NCBI RefSeq assembly: GCF_042663585.1
Contig: NZ_JBHTAN010000006.1
Coordinates: 1,860,001-1,924,000 of the forward strand
From: Natranaeroarchaeum sp042663585
Lineage (GTDB): Archaea > Halobacteriota > Halobacteria > Halobacteriales > Natronoarchaeaceae
Direction: 5' to 3'
DNA length: 64,000 nucleotides
Shown here: positions 43,486 through 52,831 of the stretch, piece after piece
How positions within the stretch are numbered: the first letter of the stretch is position 1
Layout: every line of letters begins with the position of its first letter
The notes under the pieces: model-generated
Told to the model about the DNA's origin: nothing
The model's input: the letters and a program-made list of their open reading frames with translations, nothing else
Databases searched by the model: none
Position numbers and translations under genes: made by a program

Positions 43486-45237
43486 TCAGTGAATGAAGTT
43501 TCGAAGCTCCTCTATCGGCCACGTGTTGAGCACGTCCGCCGCCTCGGCCCAGCCACGGCGAGCGGTGTGGACGCCGTATCTGACGTTGCCGAACTCGCCG
43601 GGGCCGTGAGCGTCGGTGTTGATAGCGATGGGTGCGCCGGCCTCTACGGCGACCTGAACGGGGCGGCCCCACAGATCCAGGCGCGCGGGGTTGCTGTTGA
43701 CTTCGAGTGCGACGTCCTGCTCGGCGGCCACGGCGGCCAGATCCGTCACGTCGAGGTCGAGGCCTGCGCGCTGATTGAGCAGACGGCCGTGAGGATGGCC
43801 CAACACGTCTACCGCCGGGTGTTCCATCGCCGTCGTGAGCCGTTCGGTCGCGGGCCCCATGTCGGCGTCGAGCGCGCTGTGTGGCGAGGCGACAATCACG
43901 TCGAGCGCGTCCACTGCGTCCTCGCCTACCGAGAGCCCGCCGTCGGCGTCGATGTTCGCCTCCACGCCGGTCAGCACGTCGATATCGGCGTCCTCCGCGA
44001 CCGCTCGTACCGCGTCGACCTGCTCGATCAGTTCCTCGTCGTCGAGGCCGGTGTTGCCGAAGATGCCCGGGCCGCTCGCGTGATCGGTGACCGCGAGGTA
44101 GTCGTGGCCGAACGCGGCGGCCTCCGCAACCATCTCCTCGATGGCGAACCCGCCGTCCGACCAGTCGGTGTGCGTGTGGATATCGCCGCGGATATCGGCT
44201 TCCGTCACGAGGTCGGGGAGTTCGCCCGCCGCCGCGGCCTCGATCTCGCCGCGGTCCTCGCGGAGTTCCGGCGGTATCGTCGGCAGGTCCAGCGCCTCGT
44301 ACATGCTGGCCTCGGTCTCTCCGGCGATCCGCTCGCCGACGCGCTGGTCCCGGTCGGGGTCGTCGACCGCCGAAACGTCGAACGCGCCGTACTCGTTGAG
44401 CTTGATCTCCCGGTCGAGCGCGTAGTTGCGCAGGTGGACGTTGTGATCCTTGCTGCCGGTGAAGTACTGCAATGCACTGCCGAACTCGCTGTCGACGACG
44501 ACCCGGAGATCGACGCGGACGCCGCCGCCCGCTCTGACACTCGCCTTGCTCTCGCCCGATTCGATGACCGAGTCGACGCGCTCCCAGTCGGTGAAGACAT
44601 CGAGAACCGCCTCGCTGTCGTCGCCCCCGACGAGCACGTCCACGTCACCGACTGTCGCGCGCCAGCGCCGGATCGACCCGGCAACTCGCAGGCGGTCGAC
44701 CGGCTTGCTGTCGGCGAGATACTCGACGAGCACGTCAGCAAGCGGGCGGCCGTCGCCGAGCAGTTCACGCTCGCGGGCGGTGCGAGCGAACTCGATGTTC
44801 TCCAGAATGTTCTGCTCGGTCTTCGCGCCGAAGCCGCGTACCGCCTGGATCTTGCCCTCGCGGGCGGCCCGGTCCAGGTCGGCGAGGGTCTGGACGCCGA
44901 GTTCGCGGTAGAGCGTTCCGACGGTCTTTGGACCGACGCCCTCGACCCGCGTGAGCGCGTCCATCTCGACGGGCATCTCGCCGCGAAGTTCCTCTAGCTC
45001 CTCGATCTGCCCCGTCTCGGTGTACTCGACGATCTTCGCGCCGATGGCGTCGCCGACGCCGTCGATCTCTTCGAGCCCCTCGACACCCTCCCTGGCGAGG
45101 TCCGACACGGACGCAGGATGTTCGCGGATGTTCTCGGCTGCACGACGGTAGGCGCGGGGCTTGTACTCGACGTCTTTGGCCTCCAGCAGATCGGCCATGG
45201 CCTCTAGCTCGGCGGCGACCTCCTCGTCGGGGGTCAT
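43486..45237 (-). CDS. polX: DNA polymerase X family protein with PHP domain
   Basis: 583 aa. N-terminal HhH/lyase domain (about 10-95), helix-hairpin-helix (VEGVGPKTVGTLYRELGV), nucleotidyltransferase palm (AGSIRRWRATVGDVDVLVGG with the DVDV pair; RVDLRVVVD), and a C-terminal PHP domain (about 345-575: GDIHTHTDWSDGG, YLAVTDHASG, ASPHSALD, GHPHGRLL, INTDAHGP). By family, gap-filling DNA synthesis with 3'-5' exonuclease in base excision repair. Its ATG overlaps the DUF5788 stop by 4 nt. Confidence 0.95.
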   Translation of the reverse strand: MTPDEEVAAELEAMADLLEAKDVEYKPRAYRRAAENIREHPASVSDLAREGVEGLEEIDGVGDAIGAKIVEYTETGQIEELEELRGEMPVEMDALTRVEGVGPKTVGTLYRELGVQTLADLDRAAREGKIQAVRGFGAKTEQNILENIEFARTARERELLGDGRPLADVLVEYLADSKPVDRLRVAGSIRRWRATVGDVDVLVGGDDSEAVLDVFTDWERVDSVIESGESKASVRAGGGVRVDLRVVVDSEFGSALQYFTGSKDHNVHLRNYALDREIKLNEYGAFDVSAVDDPDRDQRVGERIAGETEASMYEALDLPTIPPELREDRGEIEAAAAGELPDLVTEADIRGDIHTHTDWSDGGFAIEEMVAEAAAFGHDYLAVTDHASGPGIFGNTGLDDEELIEQVDAVRAVAEDADIDVLTGVEANIDADGGLSVGEDAVDALDVIVASPHSALDADMGPATERLTTAMEHPAVDVLGHPHGRLLNQRAGLDLDVTDLAAVAAEQDVALEVNSNPARLDLWGRPVQVAVEAGAPIAINTDAHGPGEFGNVRYGVHTARRGWAEAADVLNTWPIEELRNFIH

Positions 45238-45689
45238 CGGCCCCTCCCGGTACTACCGAGCCGTCCCGAACTCGAATCCTCGTGGCCAAGCGCCTGCTTG
45301 AGGAAGGACATCCAGCGTTTCTTGTCTGCGGCCTCCTGAGCCATCTCCTCGCGTTCGAGGTCAGTGGGTTCGAGACTCTCCAGGGCGTTGAGAGCCCGAT
45401 CGATCCCGACGATGCTCCGGGCAATTCGTTCCCCCTCCTCGAACGTTATCTCGCCCTCCTCGATCCGCTGGCGGCGCTGGAGCCGTTCGCGCCGCAGGTT
45501 CTTTTTCGCCCGGTCGACGCGCTCGCGTTCGCTCTCCGGAAACGTGTCGCGGCGCTTGATCTCGAAGACGAACTCGTGGAGGTCGATCTCTTCGCCCTGC
45601 ACGGAGATCTGCTCCGGGATCTCCGCGCCGACCGTCGACCCCTCCCGGTCGACGCGCTCGATGAGCTGCTTGCGCTGGTACTCCTGCAT
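45234..45689 (-). CDS. DUF5788 family protein
   Basis: 151 aa from MQEYQRKQLIERVDREG. An N-terminal small beta part (PEQISVQGEEIDLHEFVFEI) precedes a long basic/acidic helix (PESERERVDRAKKNLRRERLQRRQRIEEGE) and a helical end. Haloarchaeal DUF5788, function unknown; translational coupling to polX (4-nt overlap) suggests a DNA-repair link. A start 15 codons upstream at 45734 is possible. Confidence 0.78.
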   Translation of the reverse strand: MQEYQRKQLIERVDREGSTVGAEIPEQISVQGEEIDLHEFVFEIKRRDTFPESERERVDRAKKNLRRERLQRRQRIEEGEITFEEGERIARSIVGIDRALNALESLEPTDLEREEMAQEAADKKRWMSFLKQALGHEDSSSGRLGSTGRGR

Positions 45690-45852
45690 GGTCGTAGGTG
45701 AGGCGTCGACGATCAAAAACCCACGGCGAGCCATGAACTGCGATCGGTCGGACGTTCCGAACGTTCGGCTCCGGTAACCGAATCCCTCCGGACCAACCGC
45801 GAAGCCCGTCGGACCGCAAACCCCTTTTGACGGCCGCCCGAAGGTGTATCAA

Positions 45853-46794
45853 ATGGCGAAATGCGACGTGTGCGGGCGCGAAGAGAACATGCCGTACAAC
45901 TGTAGCGAGTGCGGCGGCACGTTCTGTCCGGAGCATCGTCTACCGGAAAATCACGACTGTCCGGGCCTCACCCAGTGGAACGATCCAGACGGCGTCTTCG
46001 ACAGCGGCTTCGACGACACCGTCGAGGACTCGACCAGTTCGAAGAGCCTGACCGAACGGCTCGGGATCAACACGGGACCGGGCGGCCCGCTCGGCTATTT
46101 CCGCGGCAATATGACCTTCGTGTTCCTCGTCTTGATGTGGGTCACGTTCGCCGCACAGCTAGTCGTCCAGACGTTCACCGGCATCACCGGGAACCCGGGC
46201 ATCTACGATCTCGGCCTGTTTCAGGCGCTCTTTACGCTCGATCCGGCCAACCCGCTGTACGTCTGGACGTGGGTCACCTCCATCTTCGCGCACGGCGGCC
46301 TCTTCCACATCGCGGTCAACAGCATCGTGATCTACTTCTTCGGCCGGCTGGTCGAGAACTACGTCGGATCGCGCGATTTCGCCGTGCTGTTCATCGTGAG
46401 TGGCATCCTCGCCGGACTCGGACAGATCGGAATCGGGCTGCTCATGGGTAACGCCGTTCCCGTCCTCGGCGCAAGCGGCGCGGCGCTGGCGATCATGGGT
46501 GTCCTGACGATTCTGAACCCCAGCCTGAAGGTGTACGTCTACTTCATCATCCCGATGCCGATCTGGCTGCTGACGGTGCTGTTCGCCGGCTACTCCATAT
46601 TCGCGGCCAGCGCGCCGGGCGTCGGCGGCGGCGTCGCACACGTTGCGCACCTGATCGGGCTTGCTGTCGGCCTGGCCTACGGCAACTACGTGAAAGGACA
46701 GATCCGGACGCCGAACCAGCTTCAACTGGGCGGCGGCGGTGGCGGCCCCGGTGGTCCGGGCGGCCCCGGCGGCCCCGGACGCGGACGCTTCTGA
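45853..46794 (+). CDS. Rhomboid intramembrane serine protease with AN1-type zinc finger
   Basis: 313 aa. Residues 1-42 form an AN1-like zinc finger (MAKCDVCGREE, CSECGGTFCPEH, HDC). After a charged linker come six transmembrane helices (about 80-270) with catalytic Ser in LGASGAALAIMG and catalytic His in VAHVAHLIGLAVG; a HGGLFHIAVNS helix carries the rhomboid HxxxN-type motif. The C-terminus is a Gly/Pro-rich tail. A membrane protease with unknown substrate. Upstream of endonuclease V by 7 bp. Confidence 0.93.
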   Translation: MAKCDVCGREENMPYNCSECGGTFCPEHRLPENHDCPGLTQWNDPDGVFDSGFDDTVEDSTSSKSLTERLGINTGPGGPLGYFRGNMTFVFLVLMWVTFAAQLVVQTFTGITGNPGIYDLGLFQALFTLDPANPLYVWTWVTSIFAHGGLFHIAVNSIVIYFFGRLVENYVGSRDFAVLFIVSGILAGLGQIGIGLLMGNAVPVLGASGAALAIMGVLTILNPSLKVYVYFIIPMPIWLLTVLFAGYSIFAASAPGVGGGVAHVAHLIGLAVGLAYGNYVKGQIRTPNQLQLGGGGGGPGGPGGPGGPGRGRF

Positions 46795-46801
46795 AAGACG
46801 G

Positions 46802-47584
46802 ATGTCCGACTCCGCAACGCTCGCCCGTCCCGACCTCGCTCCCGATCCCGACAGTAGCCGTCAGGAGATGAAGGCCCAGCAACGCGAAATCGCCGCCGCG
46901 GCGACGTTCACGGACGACCTGGAGTTCGATCCGGCGGCGATCACCGACGGCCCGCTGTCGGTACTCGGCGAGGAACTGCCGCTCGTCGCCGGCGTCGATC
47001 AGGCGTTTCTGGACGACCGGGCGATCAGTGCGATCGTCGTTTCTCGGGGCGGTGAGGTTGTAGAGCGCGTCTACGCCGTCACTGACCTCTCGATCCCGTA
47101 CGTTCCCGGCCTGCTTGCGTTCCGCGAGGGCGGGCCGATTCTCGACGCCTTCGAGCGTCTCTCCGTCGACCCCGACCTCGTCCTGTTCGACGGGAGCGGG
47201 CGCATCCACTTTCGCGAGGCCGGAATCGCCACACACATGGGCGTCGTTCTGGACCTCCCCAGCATCGGCGTCGCGAAGAACCTGCTCTGTGGGACGCCGA
47301 CCGAGTCCGTCGAGGGACTGCCCGAAGGCGAGCGCGTTCCCATCGAGGCCGACGACAGCGTGACTGCCCCGGACGGGACGGTGATCGGCCACGCCCTCCA
47401 GACCCGCCAGTACGACTCGCCCGACAGACACATCAACCCGCTGTACGTCAGCCCTGGCCATCGGGTGAGCAACGACACGGTGACCGACCTCGTGCTGGCA
47501 CTCACCGAGGGCTACAAGCTTCCCGAACCGACGCGTCGCGCCGATGCCTACGCCGAGGAGGCGAAGTCCCTGATCACGGAGTGA
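46802..47584 (+). CDS. nfi: Endonuclease V
   Basis: 260 aa from MSDSATLARPDLAPD. Catalytic motifs: VAGVDQAF (first Asp), IPYVPGLLAFREGG (wedge and Glu), LFDGSGRIHFREAGIATHMG (Asp, His) and IGVAKNLLCG. It cleaves next to deaminated bases such as hypoxanthine. A long N-terminal extension (about 1-70) precedes the fold. In the rhomboid operon by spacing only; no functional link is implied. Confidence 0.93.
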   Translation: MSDSATLARPDLAPDPDSSRQEMKAQQREIAAAATFTDDLEFDPAAITDGPLSVLGEELPLVAGVDQAFLDDRAISAIVVSRGGEVVERVYAVTDLSIPYVPGLLAFREGGPILDAFERLSVDPDLVLFDGSGRIHFREAGIATHMGVVLDLPSIGVAKNLLCGTPTESVEGLPEGERVPIEADDSVTAPDGTVIGHALQTRQYDSPDRHINPLYVSPGHRVSNDTVTDLVLALTEGYKLPEPTRRADAYAEEAKSLITE

Positions 47585-47647
47585 ATGTCGGCCCGACCCT
47601 GCGGAGATTTCTCCTATGCTTAATTACCTGGCTGATAATTGAGGTAT

Positions 47648-48526
47648 ATGGCCGATACGCGAGACGACGAGACGAGCGAAACGCCGCCGCAGGAGGGCGG
47701 CCGACTGAAGACGGTGCTCATCACGGGCTGTTCGTCGGGGATCGGACGCGAGGCCGCGAAGGCCTTTCTCGACGACGACGGGTGGAGAGTCTACGCCACC
47801 GCACGCGACACCGACGATATCGCTGACCTCGGTGAGGCTGGCTGTGAGACGGCGACTCTGGACGTCACCGACGTCAACCAGGTACGCCAGGTCGTCGAGC
47901 GAGTTATCAGCGAGACCGGCCGGGTCGACGCGCTGGTCAACAACGCCGGCTACGGGCAGATGGGACCGATCGAGGAGGTCCCAACCGAGGTCGTCCACGA
48001 GCAGTTCGACGTCAACGTCTACGGGCCACATCGGCTGACCCGGGCCGTCCTCCCGCACATGCGCGAGCGCGAGCGCGGAACCATCGTCAACGTCTCCAGC
48101 GTCGTTGGCCGGGTCTCGCATCCCGGTGGCGGCGTCTACGCTGGCTCGAAGTTCGCGCTCGAAGCGATGAGCGACGCGCTCCGCCCCGAGGTCGAGCCGT
48201 TCGATATCGATGTCGCACTGGTCGAACCGGGACCGGTGAACACCTCGTTCAGCGACAACGTGCAGTCCAGGACGGAAGCGCTGGAGCGCTCGGGCGCGTA
48301 CGACTGGTTCTACTCGGTGATCGAGGACACCCAGTTGATCGGGGGCGGCGGGTTCGGGTCCGTCGAGGCGAAACAGGTCGCGGAGACGATTCTCGAAGCG
48401 GCGAACAGCCCGGATCCCAACTCGCGCTATCCGGTCGGCTCGTTCGGGAAACTGAGTTCGCTTGCTCGACTTACTCCCGATCCGATCCGGGACGCACTGT
48501 TCGGCGTTGTGCGGCGGTTCGTGTAG
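47648..48526 (+). CDS. Short-chain dehydrogenase/reductase
   Basis: 292 aa classical SDR. Cofactor motif VLITGCSSGIGREAAKAF, NNAGYG motif in ALVNNAGYGQMGP, catalytic Ser in VNVSSVVGRVSHPGGGVYAGSK with Tyr and Lys of YxxxK. A C-terminal extension follows (YDWFYSVIEDTQLIG). NAD(P)-dependent oxidoreduction of an unknown alcohol or ketone. An acidic N-terminal tail of about 20 residues precedes the fold. Single gene. Confidence 0.92.
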   Translation: MADTRDDETSETPPQEGGRLKTVLITGCSSGIGREAAKAFLDDDGWRVYATARDTDDIADLGEAGCETATLDVTDVNQVRQVVERVISETGRVDALVNNAGYGQMGPIEEVPTEVVHEQFDVNVYGPHRLTRAVLPHMRERERGTIVNVSSVVGRVSHPGGGVYAGSKFALEAMSDALRPEVEPFDIDVALVEPGPVNTSFSDNVQSRTEALERSGAYDWFYSVIEDTQLIGGGGFGSVEAKQVAETILEAANSPDPNSRYPVGSFGKLSSLARLTPDPIRDALFGVVRRFV

Positions 48527-48539
48527 TGAGCGCCTACAC

Positions 48540-49184
48540 TCAGTCGTCGAGTAACGGACGAAGTAGTGCGGCCAGTTCCTCCATGTCGCTGGCAGCCACT
48601 GGCGCGTCCGGGCGGTCGTCATCGCCGATGTAGACCGTCTCGAACCCCGCTTCACGGGCGGGAACGATATCCTCCTCGAACGTATCGCCGATATAGACGA
48701 ACGTGTCTGCGGGGAGTCGCTCTCTGGCAATCTCGAAGATGCCGTTGTCCGGCTTCCGCGTGCCGACTTCGCCCGAAACGATGACGGTATCGACGAGTTC
48801 GGCAAGACCGTGCGTTTCGATCTTCCGCCGTTGCATGCGTCCGTCGCCGTTCGTCAGGATGCCGGTCGGATGCTGTGTTGCGATAGCTTCCACGAGCCCG
48901 CGGACCGAGGGCGACAACCGCGTCGCGTCGGCTTCCGTCTCGATATACTTCTTCGCAAGCGCCGCTGGATCAACGTCGAGGTCGTACTCGACACGAACCG
49001 CATCGAACGCCTGTTCGTAGGGTCTTTCGTCACTCTGGCTGATTCCTGCGAGCACGTTTCTGGAGTAGGTTTCGATCATGTCCTCGCTGGCGTCGGTGGG
49101 AACCGTTCGTGTAAATAGCTCCGCGAATGGGCTGCTGTATTCGAGCAGCGTCCCGTCGAGGTCGAAGTAGACCGCAGTCGTCAT
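48540..49184 (-). CDS. HAD family hydrolase
   Basis: 214 aa. Motif I YFDLDGTLLEY, motif II GILTNGDGRMQ, Lys in VGTRKPDNGIFE and acidic motif IV VYIGDTFEEDIVPAREAG. A helical cap domain lies between I and II (about 15-90). Small-molecule phosphatase of the phosphoglycolate phosphatase-like group, substrate unknown. Convergent with the SDR gene (13-bp gap). Confidence 0.9.
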   Translation of the reverse strand: MTTAVYFDLDGTLLEYSSPFAELFTRTVPTDASEDMIETYSRNVLAGISQSDERPYEQAFDAVRVEYDLDVDPAALAKKYIETEADATRLSPSVRGLVEAIATQHPTGILTNGDGRMQRRKIETHGLAELVDTVIVSGEVGTRKPDNGIFEIARERLPADTFVYIGDTFEEDIVPAREAGFETVYIGDDDRPDAPVAASDMEELAALLRPLLDD

Positions 49185-49270
49185 GATTGGCCATCAGGGG
49201 CGTCGAGAAAGTAGGTTTCGATCCTTTTACACCGGCACGTCAGTGGGCACTCGTCTTCAGGTTCGTCTGA

Positions 49271-50428
49271 TCAGGCCAGACACTGCCCGACGATCCTGAG
49301 CATCCGTTCGCCGCGTACCTCGTCGGCAAAGAGCGGGACGCGCTTGATGTCGTGCCCGCGGAACACGTCCTGGGCCGACTGCAGGGCGTCCTGCTGAACG
49401 TCCCAGCGGCGCTGGCAGAACTCGCAACTGTCGAGGTTCGGCGTGACGAACTGGTCGGCATCGACCGCGTCTGTCACGTCCGCGAGGTCCTCCATCACCT
49501 TGTTTACGACGACCGTCTCGACGGGAATCTCGAACTCCACTAGCTGGTCGATGAGACGCTGGCTCTCGAGGACGCTCATCTCCTCGGGCACCATCACGAC
49601 GCGGAAGTCGGTCTGTGCGGGGTCCCGCAGCGTCGCCCGGAGACGTTCGATCCGGTCGCTGAGTTCGCGCAGTTCGTCGACGCCCTCCTCCTGCGTGGCC
49701 TCCTCGCCGCCGAACATCCCCTTGACGCCGTCGAGCATCCCGCTGAAGCGTTCGCGCAGGGCGACGATTCGGCCGACCATCGTATCCATGATCTCCGGCA
49801 GTTCCAGCAGTCGCAGGGTGTGACCCGTCGGCGCGGTGTCGACGACGACCCGGTCGAATCGCGGGTCGTCCATGTACTCGATCAGCTTCTGGATGGCAAC
49901 CGCCTCGTCGGATCCGGGCATCGATCCGCCCATCAGCATGTCCATCGGCCCCTCGCCGCCGAGCATGTCACCGAGACCGCCCATGCCGCCCTCTCCGCCC
50001 GCATCTGCACCCATCTCGGGACCGCCAGCAGGGTCGCCGCCACCGAACATCGCGGCGTTGTCCTCCATCGCGTCGTCGGGGTCGATTTCGGCGGCATACA
50101 GCGGGACGTTCTCGCGTACGCGTTCCGGGCGCGGCGAGATGTCGGTCTCGAACGTATCGGAGAGCGAATGGGCCGGATCGGTCGAGACGACCAGCGTCTT
50201 CGTCCCGGACTCGGCGCTAGCCAGCGCGGTCGCGGCCGCCATCGTGGTCTTCCCGACGCCGCCTTTGCCGCCGTACAGGACGTACTCGGGCGTCTCGGGT
50301 GCGATCTCCGCTCGGGATTCGACGTCTACCTGCATATCGCCGTCATCCACGGGCGCAACGTCTTCATTGGCCGGCTCTTCGGACTCCTCCTCGACCTCGT
50401 CGACCGCCTCGACGTCGATACTACTCAT
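49271..50428 (-). CDS. ArsA/Get3 family ATPase
   Basis: 385 aa. Acidic N-terminal tail (1-40), then deviant Walker A GGKGGVGKTTM, switch I TKTLVVSTDPAHSLSD, switch II VVDTAPTGHTLRLLELPE, and a Met/Gly-rich insert (about 125-165: GGDPAGGPEMGADAGGEGG). CEFCQRRWDVQ carries the zinc CxxC of Get3 dimers. Likely tail-anchored protein targeting rather than arsenite export, because no arsB-like gene is near. The Met/Gly insert is the position of the hydrophobic-groove helices. Confidence 0.9.
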   Translation of the reverse strand: MSSIDVEAVDEVEEESEEPANEDVAPVDDGDMQVDVESRAEIAPETPEYVLYGGKGGVGKTTMAAATALASAESGTKTLVVSTDPAHSLSDTFETDISPRPERVRENVPLYAAEIDPDDAMEDNAAMFGGGDPAGGPEMGADAGGEGGMGGLGDMLGGEGPMDMLMGGSMPGSDEAVAIQKLIEYMDDPRFDRVVVDTAPTGHTLRLLELPEIMDTMVGRIVALRERFSGMLDGVKGMFGGEEATQEEGVDELRELSDRIERLRATLRDPAQTDFRVVMVPEEMSVLESQRLIDQLVEFEIPVETVVVNKVMEDLADVTDAVDADQFVTPNLDSCEFCQRRWDVQQDALQSAQDVFRGHDIKRVPLFADEVRGERMLRIVGQCLA

Positions 50429-50552
50429 GGCTGGCGCTACCGCGCGGGGACTTGTGTACTCGTCGGTTTATATGTGATCGGGCGACCAGAGCACGCGGAC
50501 GCGAAGGGTCAGCAGTGCCGACCCGTAGTCCGACTACCCCGAGAGGGCTGTG

Positions 50553-51653
50553 CTAGGCGAAGTACTCTCCGAGTCGGTCGGCCGCCTCCTCGGCGCGGGG
50601 CGACAGCAGCGCGAACCGTAGCCACTCCTCGCGTGCGCCGCCAAAGGCCTCGCCGGGCATCCCCGCAACGCCGGTGTCATCGATCAACTGCTCGACGTTC
50701 GCGAGTGTCCCCGGAAAGTCGGGAAAGCGGGCGAGCACGTAGAACCCCCCCTCGGGCGTCGTGTACTCGGCACCTGCACGATCCAGACCGCGGGTGAACG
50801 CCTCGATCCGTGCCTGCATCCGCTCGCGGTTCTTCCGGTAGTACTCCGTCCCGGTCTCCTGTAGGGCCTGCAGGACGGCGTACTGGGCAGGGCGACTCCC
50901 GGCCACGTTGACCAGCATGTGTCGCGTTTTTACGTCGTCGACCAGCTGCTCCGGAAGGACGGTGTAGCCCACGCGAAAGCCCGTGATCGCGAGTGACTTC
51001 GAGAAGGAGTTGGTGACGATCCGATGTGCGGAGTCGATAGATAGCGCGCTCGTGAACGTCCCGGAGTAATCGAAATGGTCGTACACTTCGTCGCTGATCA
51101 ACAGCGCGTCGACGTCCTCGGCTATCGCCACGAGTTCGCGCATCGTCGCCTCGTCGTAGACGGCGCCGGTGGGGTTGTTCGGCGTGGACACAACGATCAT
51201 CGCAGTGTCCTCGCTGGCGGCCTCACGGACCCGTGCCGGATCGAGAGAGCCGTCTTCGGCGACGGGGACGTACCGGGGAGTGCCATCCAGCATGGTGGCT
51301 TTCTGTGGATAGTACGGGTAGACGGGATCAGTGAGCAACACCTCGTCACCGCGCTTGCGCTCCATCGCCGCCGCCATCGCGAGATAGTTCGCCTCCGCGC
51401 CGCCGTTCGTGACGACTACGCGCTCCATGTCGACCCCCCGGCGCTCGGCGATTTCGGCACGAAGCTTCGTCAGCCCCTCGCTGGGTTGGTACTGAAACGT
51501 CGACGGCTCCCCGCCCGCGTACTCCCTGAGTCCATCGCGGAGCACGGCGGGTGCCTCCCAGTCCGGACTGCCGCTCACCATACTGATCACGTCCTGGTCC
51601 GACTGATCGGCGTACGCCATGACCTGAAAGAACAGCGGCCGCTCGTTCTCCAT
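50553..51653 (-). CDS. PLP-dependent aminotransferase, class I/II
   Basis: 366 aa. PLP Lys in TNSFSKSLAITGFRVGY, phosphate site VTNGGAEANYLAM, Asn and Asp in VVSTPNNPTGAVYDEATM and LLISDEVYDHF, and C-terminal Arg in EEWLRFALLSP. Fold-type I aminotransferase of the aspartate/aromatic group; the amino donor is not readable. Next gene, cinA, is divergent at 51731. Confidence 0.93.
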   Translation of the reverse strand: MENERPLFFQVMAYADQSDQDVISMVSGSPDWEAPAVLRDGLREYAGGEPSTFQYQPSEGLTKLRAEIAERRGVDMERVVVTNGGAEANYLAMAAAMERKRGDEVLLTDPVYPYYPQKATMLDGTPRYVPVAEDGSLDPARVREAASEDTAMIVVSTPNNPTGAVYDEATMRELVAIAEDVDALLISDEVYDHFDYSGTFTSALSIDSAHRIVTNSFSKSLAITGFRVGYTVLPEQLVDDVKTRHMLVNVAGSRPAQYAVLQALQETGTEYYRKNRERMQARIEAFTRGLDRAGAEYTTPEGGFYVLARFPDFPGTLANVEQLIDDTGVAGMPGEAFGGAREEWLRFALLSPRAEEAADRLGEYFA

Positions 51654-51730
51654 AGGGATCGGTTCGAGCCATGATAGGTGTGTCTTTCGAGACGGCGTGG
51701 ATTCAAGAGGAAGCCGACCGACCCACCGAC

Positions 51731-52264
51731 ATGAACGAACCGGAAGACGAACTCCAGCCGACCGAAACCGAACTCGTCGACGAACTCGGCGACGCGCTCC
51801 GCGAGCGCAACGGCACCATCGCCGCGGCGGAATCGTGCACTGGCGGACTGATCGGAACGATGCTCACCGCAGTACCGGGCTCCAGTGATTACTTCGACCG
51901 GTCGCTCGTCACCTATGCCTACGACGCCAAACGACAGCTTCTCGGCGTCAACCGCGAGGCGCTCGACCAGCACGGCGCGGTCAGCAAACCGGTCGCCGAA
52001 CAGATGGCGAGTGGCGTTCGTGATACCGCAGACACCACCTGGGGCGTCGGCGTAACCGGCGTCGCCGGCCCCGACGGGGGGACAGAGGAGACGCCGGTCG
52101 GAACCGTGTTTATCGGAGTCGCGTACGCCGCACCGTGGGGGACGAACGACTCGTACACCACCGTCTCCCGGTACGAGTTCGACGGCGACCGGGCCGCAGT
52201 CCGTGCTGCGACGGCCCGACAGGCGCTCGAGGACGTCCTCATGGAGGTCCGGACGGAGTCGTGA
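51731..52264 (+). CDS. CinA C-terminal domain protein, probable nicotinamide-nucleotide amidase
   Basis: 177 aa from MNEPEDELQPTETELVDELG. The stand-alone CinA amidohydrolase domain has AAAESCTGGLIGTML, DRSLVTYAYDAKRQLLGV, GAVSKPVAEQMASGVR and GVTGVAGPDGGTEETPVGTV. PncC-type enzymes recycle NMN to nicotinate mononucleotide. The N-terminal 20 in-frame codons before MNEPED were left out. Confidence 0.9.
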   Translation: MNEPEDELQPTETELVDELGDALRERNGTIAAAESCTGGLIGTMLTAVPGSSDYFDRSLVTYAYDAKRQLLGVNREALDQHGAVSKPVAEQMASGVRDTADTTWGVGVTGVAGPDGGTEETPVGTVFIGVAYAAPWGTNDSYTTVSRYEFDGDRAAVRAATARQALEDVLMEVRTES

Positions 52265-52342
52265 ACGAGTGGCCAGTACGTCTCCACAAAGGGAAAGTAT
52301 CATCCAGCATGAGAGCCGAGAGGAAGCAACGCCCACCCACGA

Positions 52343-52831
52343 ATGAATAAAAAAGGACACGTCCTCAACGGTATCTTTCTGAGCATCGGTCTCGCCTACC
52401 TGCTGGAACCGTCCGGCGACGAAACGACGTTTCTCACGATGGTTGCAGTCGGCATCCCGGTCACGCTCGGCGCGCTGTTTCCGGACGTCGACACCGACTT
52501 CGGGAAACACCGGAAGACCCTGCATAACCTCCCGATACTGGGTCTGTTCGTCGCGTTTCCGTACTTTTTCGGCGGCAACCTCCAGTACGTCTGGATCGGC
52601 GTCCTGACACACTACGTGCTCGATATCGCCGGGAGCAAGCGCGGCATCGCGCTGTTCTATCCGCTCTGGAAGGAGGAGTTCGGGCTCCCGATTGGCGTCG
52701 CCGTGAGCAGCAACCGCTCGACACTGATGACCCTGATCGTCACTGTTGGGGAACTCGTCGTGGCAGCGCTCATCATCTACGACGTGCCGCTGATGGCGCT
52801 CGACGCCGCCCGACAGTCGCTCGGTATCTAA
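52343..52831 (+). CDS. DUF457/YdjM-like membrane protein (metal-dependent hydrolase type)
   Basis: 162 aa with about four hydrophobic helices. It begins MNKKGHVLNGIFLSIG; FPDVDTDFGKHRKTLHN holds the Asp/His residues of this family (LexA-binding, inner-membrane-associated hydrolase group), and HYVLDIAGSKRG follows. Function poorly defined. Its stop interlocks with that of the convergent PHP gene in CTAA (52828-52831). Confidence 0.85.
   Translation: MNKKGHVLNGIFLSIGLAYLLEPSGDETTFLTMVAVGIPVTLGALFPDVDTDFGKHRKTLHNLPILGLFVAFPYFFGGNLQYVWIGVLTHYVLDIAGSKRGIALFYPLWKEEFGLPIGVAVSSNRSTLMTLIVTVGELVVAALIIYDVPLMALDAARQSLGI

Noticed and set aside
43474..44997. Plus-strand open frame of 507 codons over polX
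   Set aside because: Antisense shadow of polX; no recognisable domain while the minus strand encodes complete PolX motifs.
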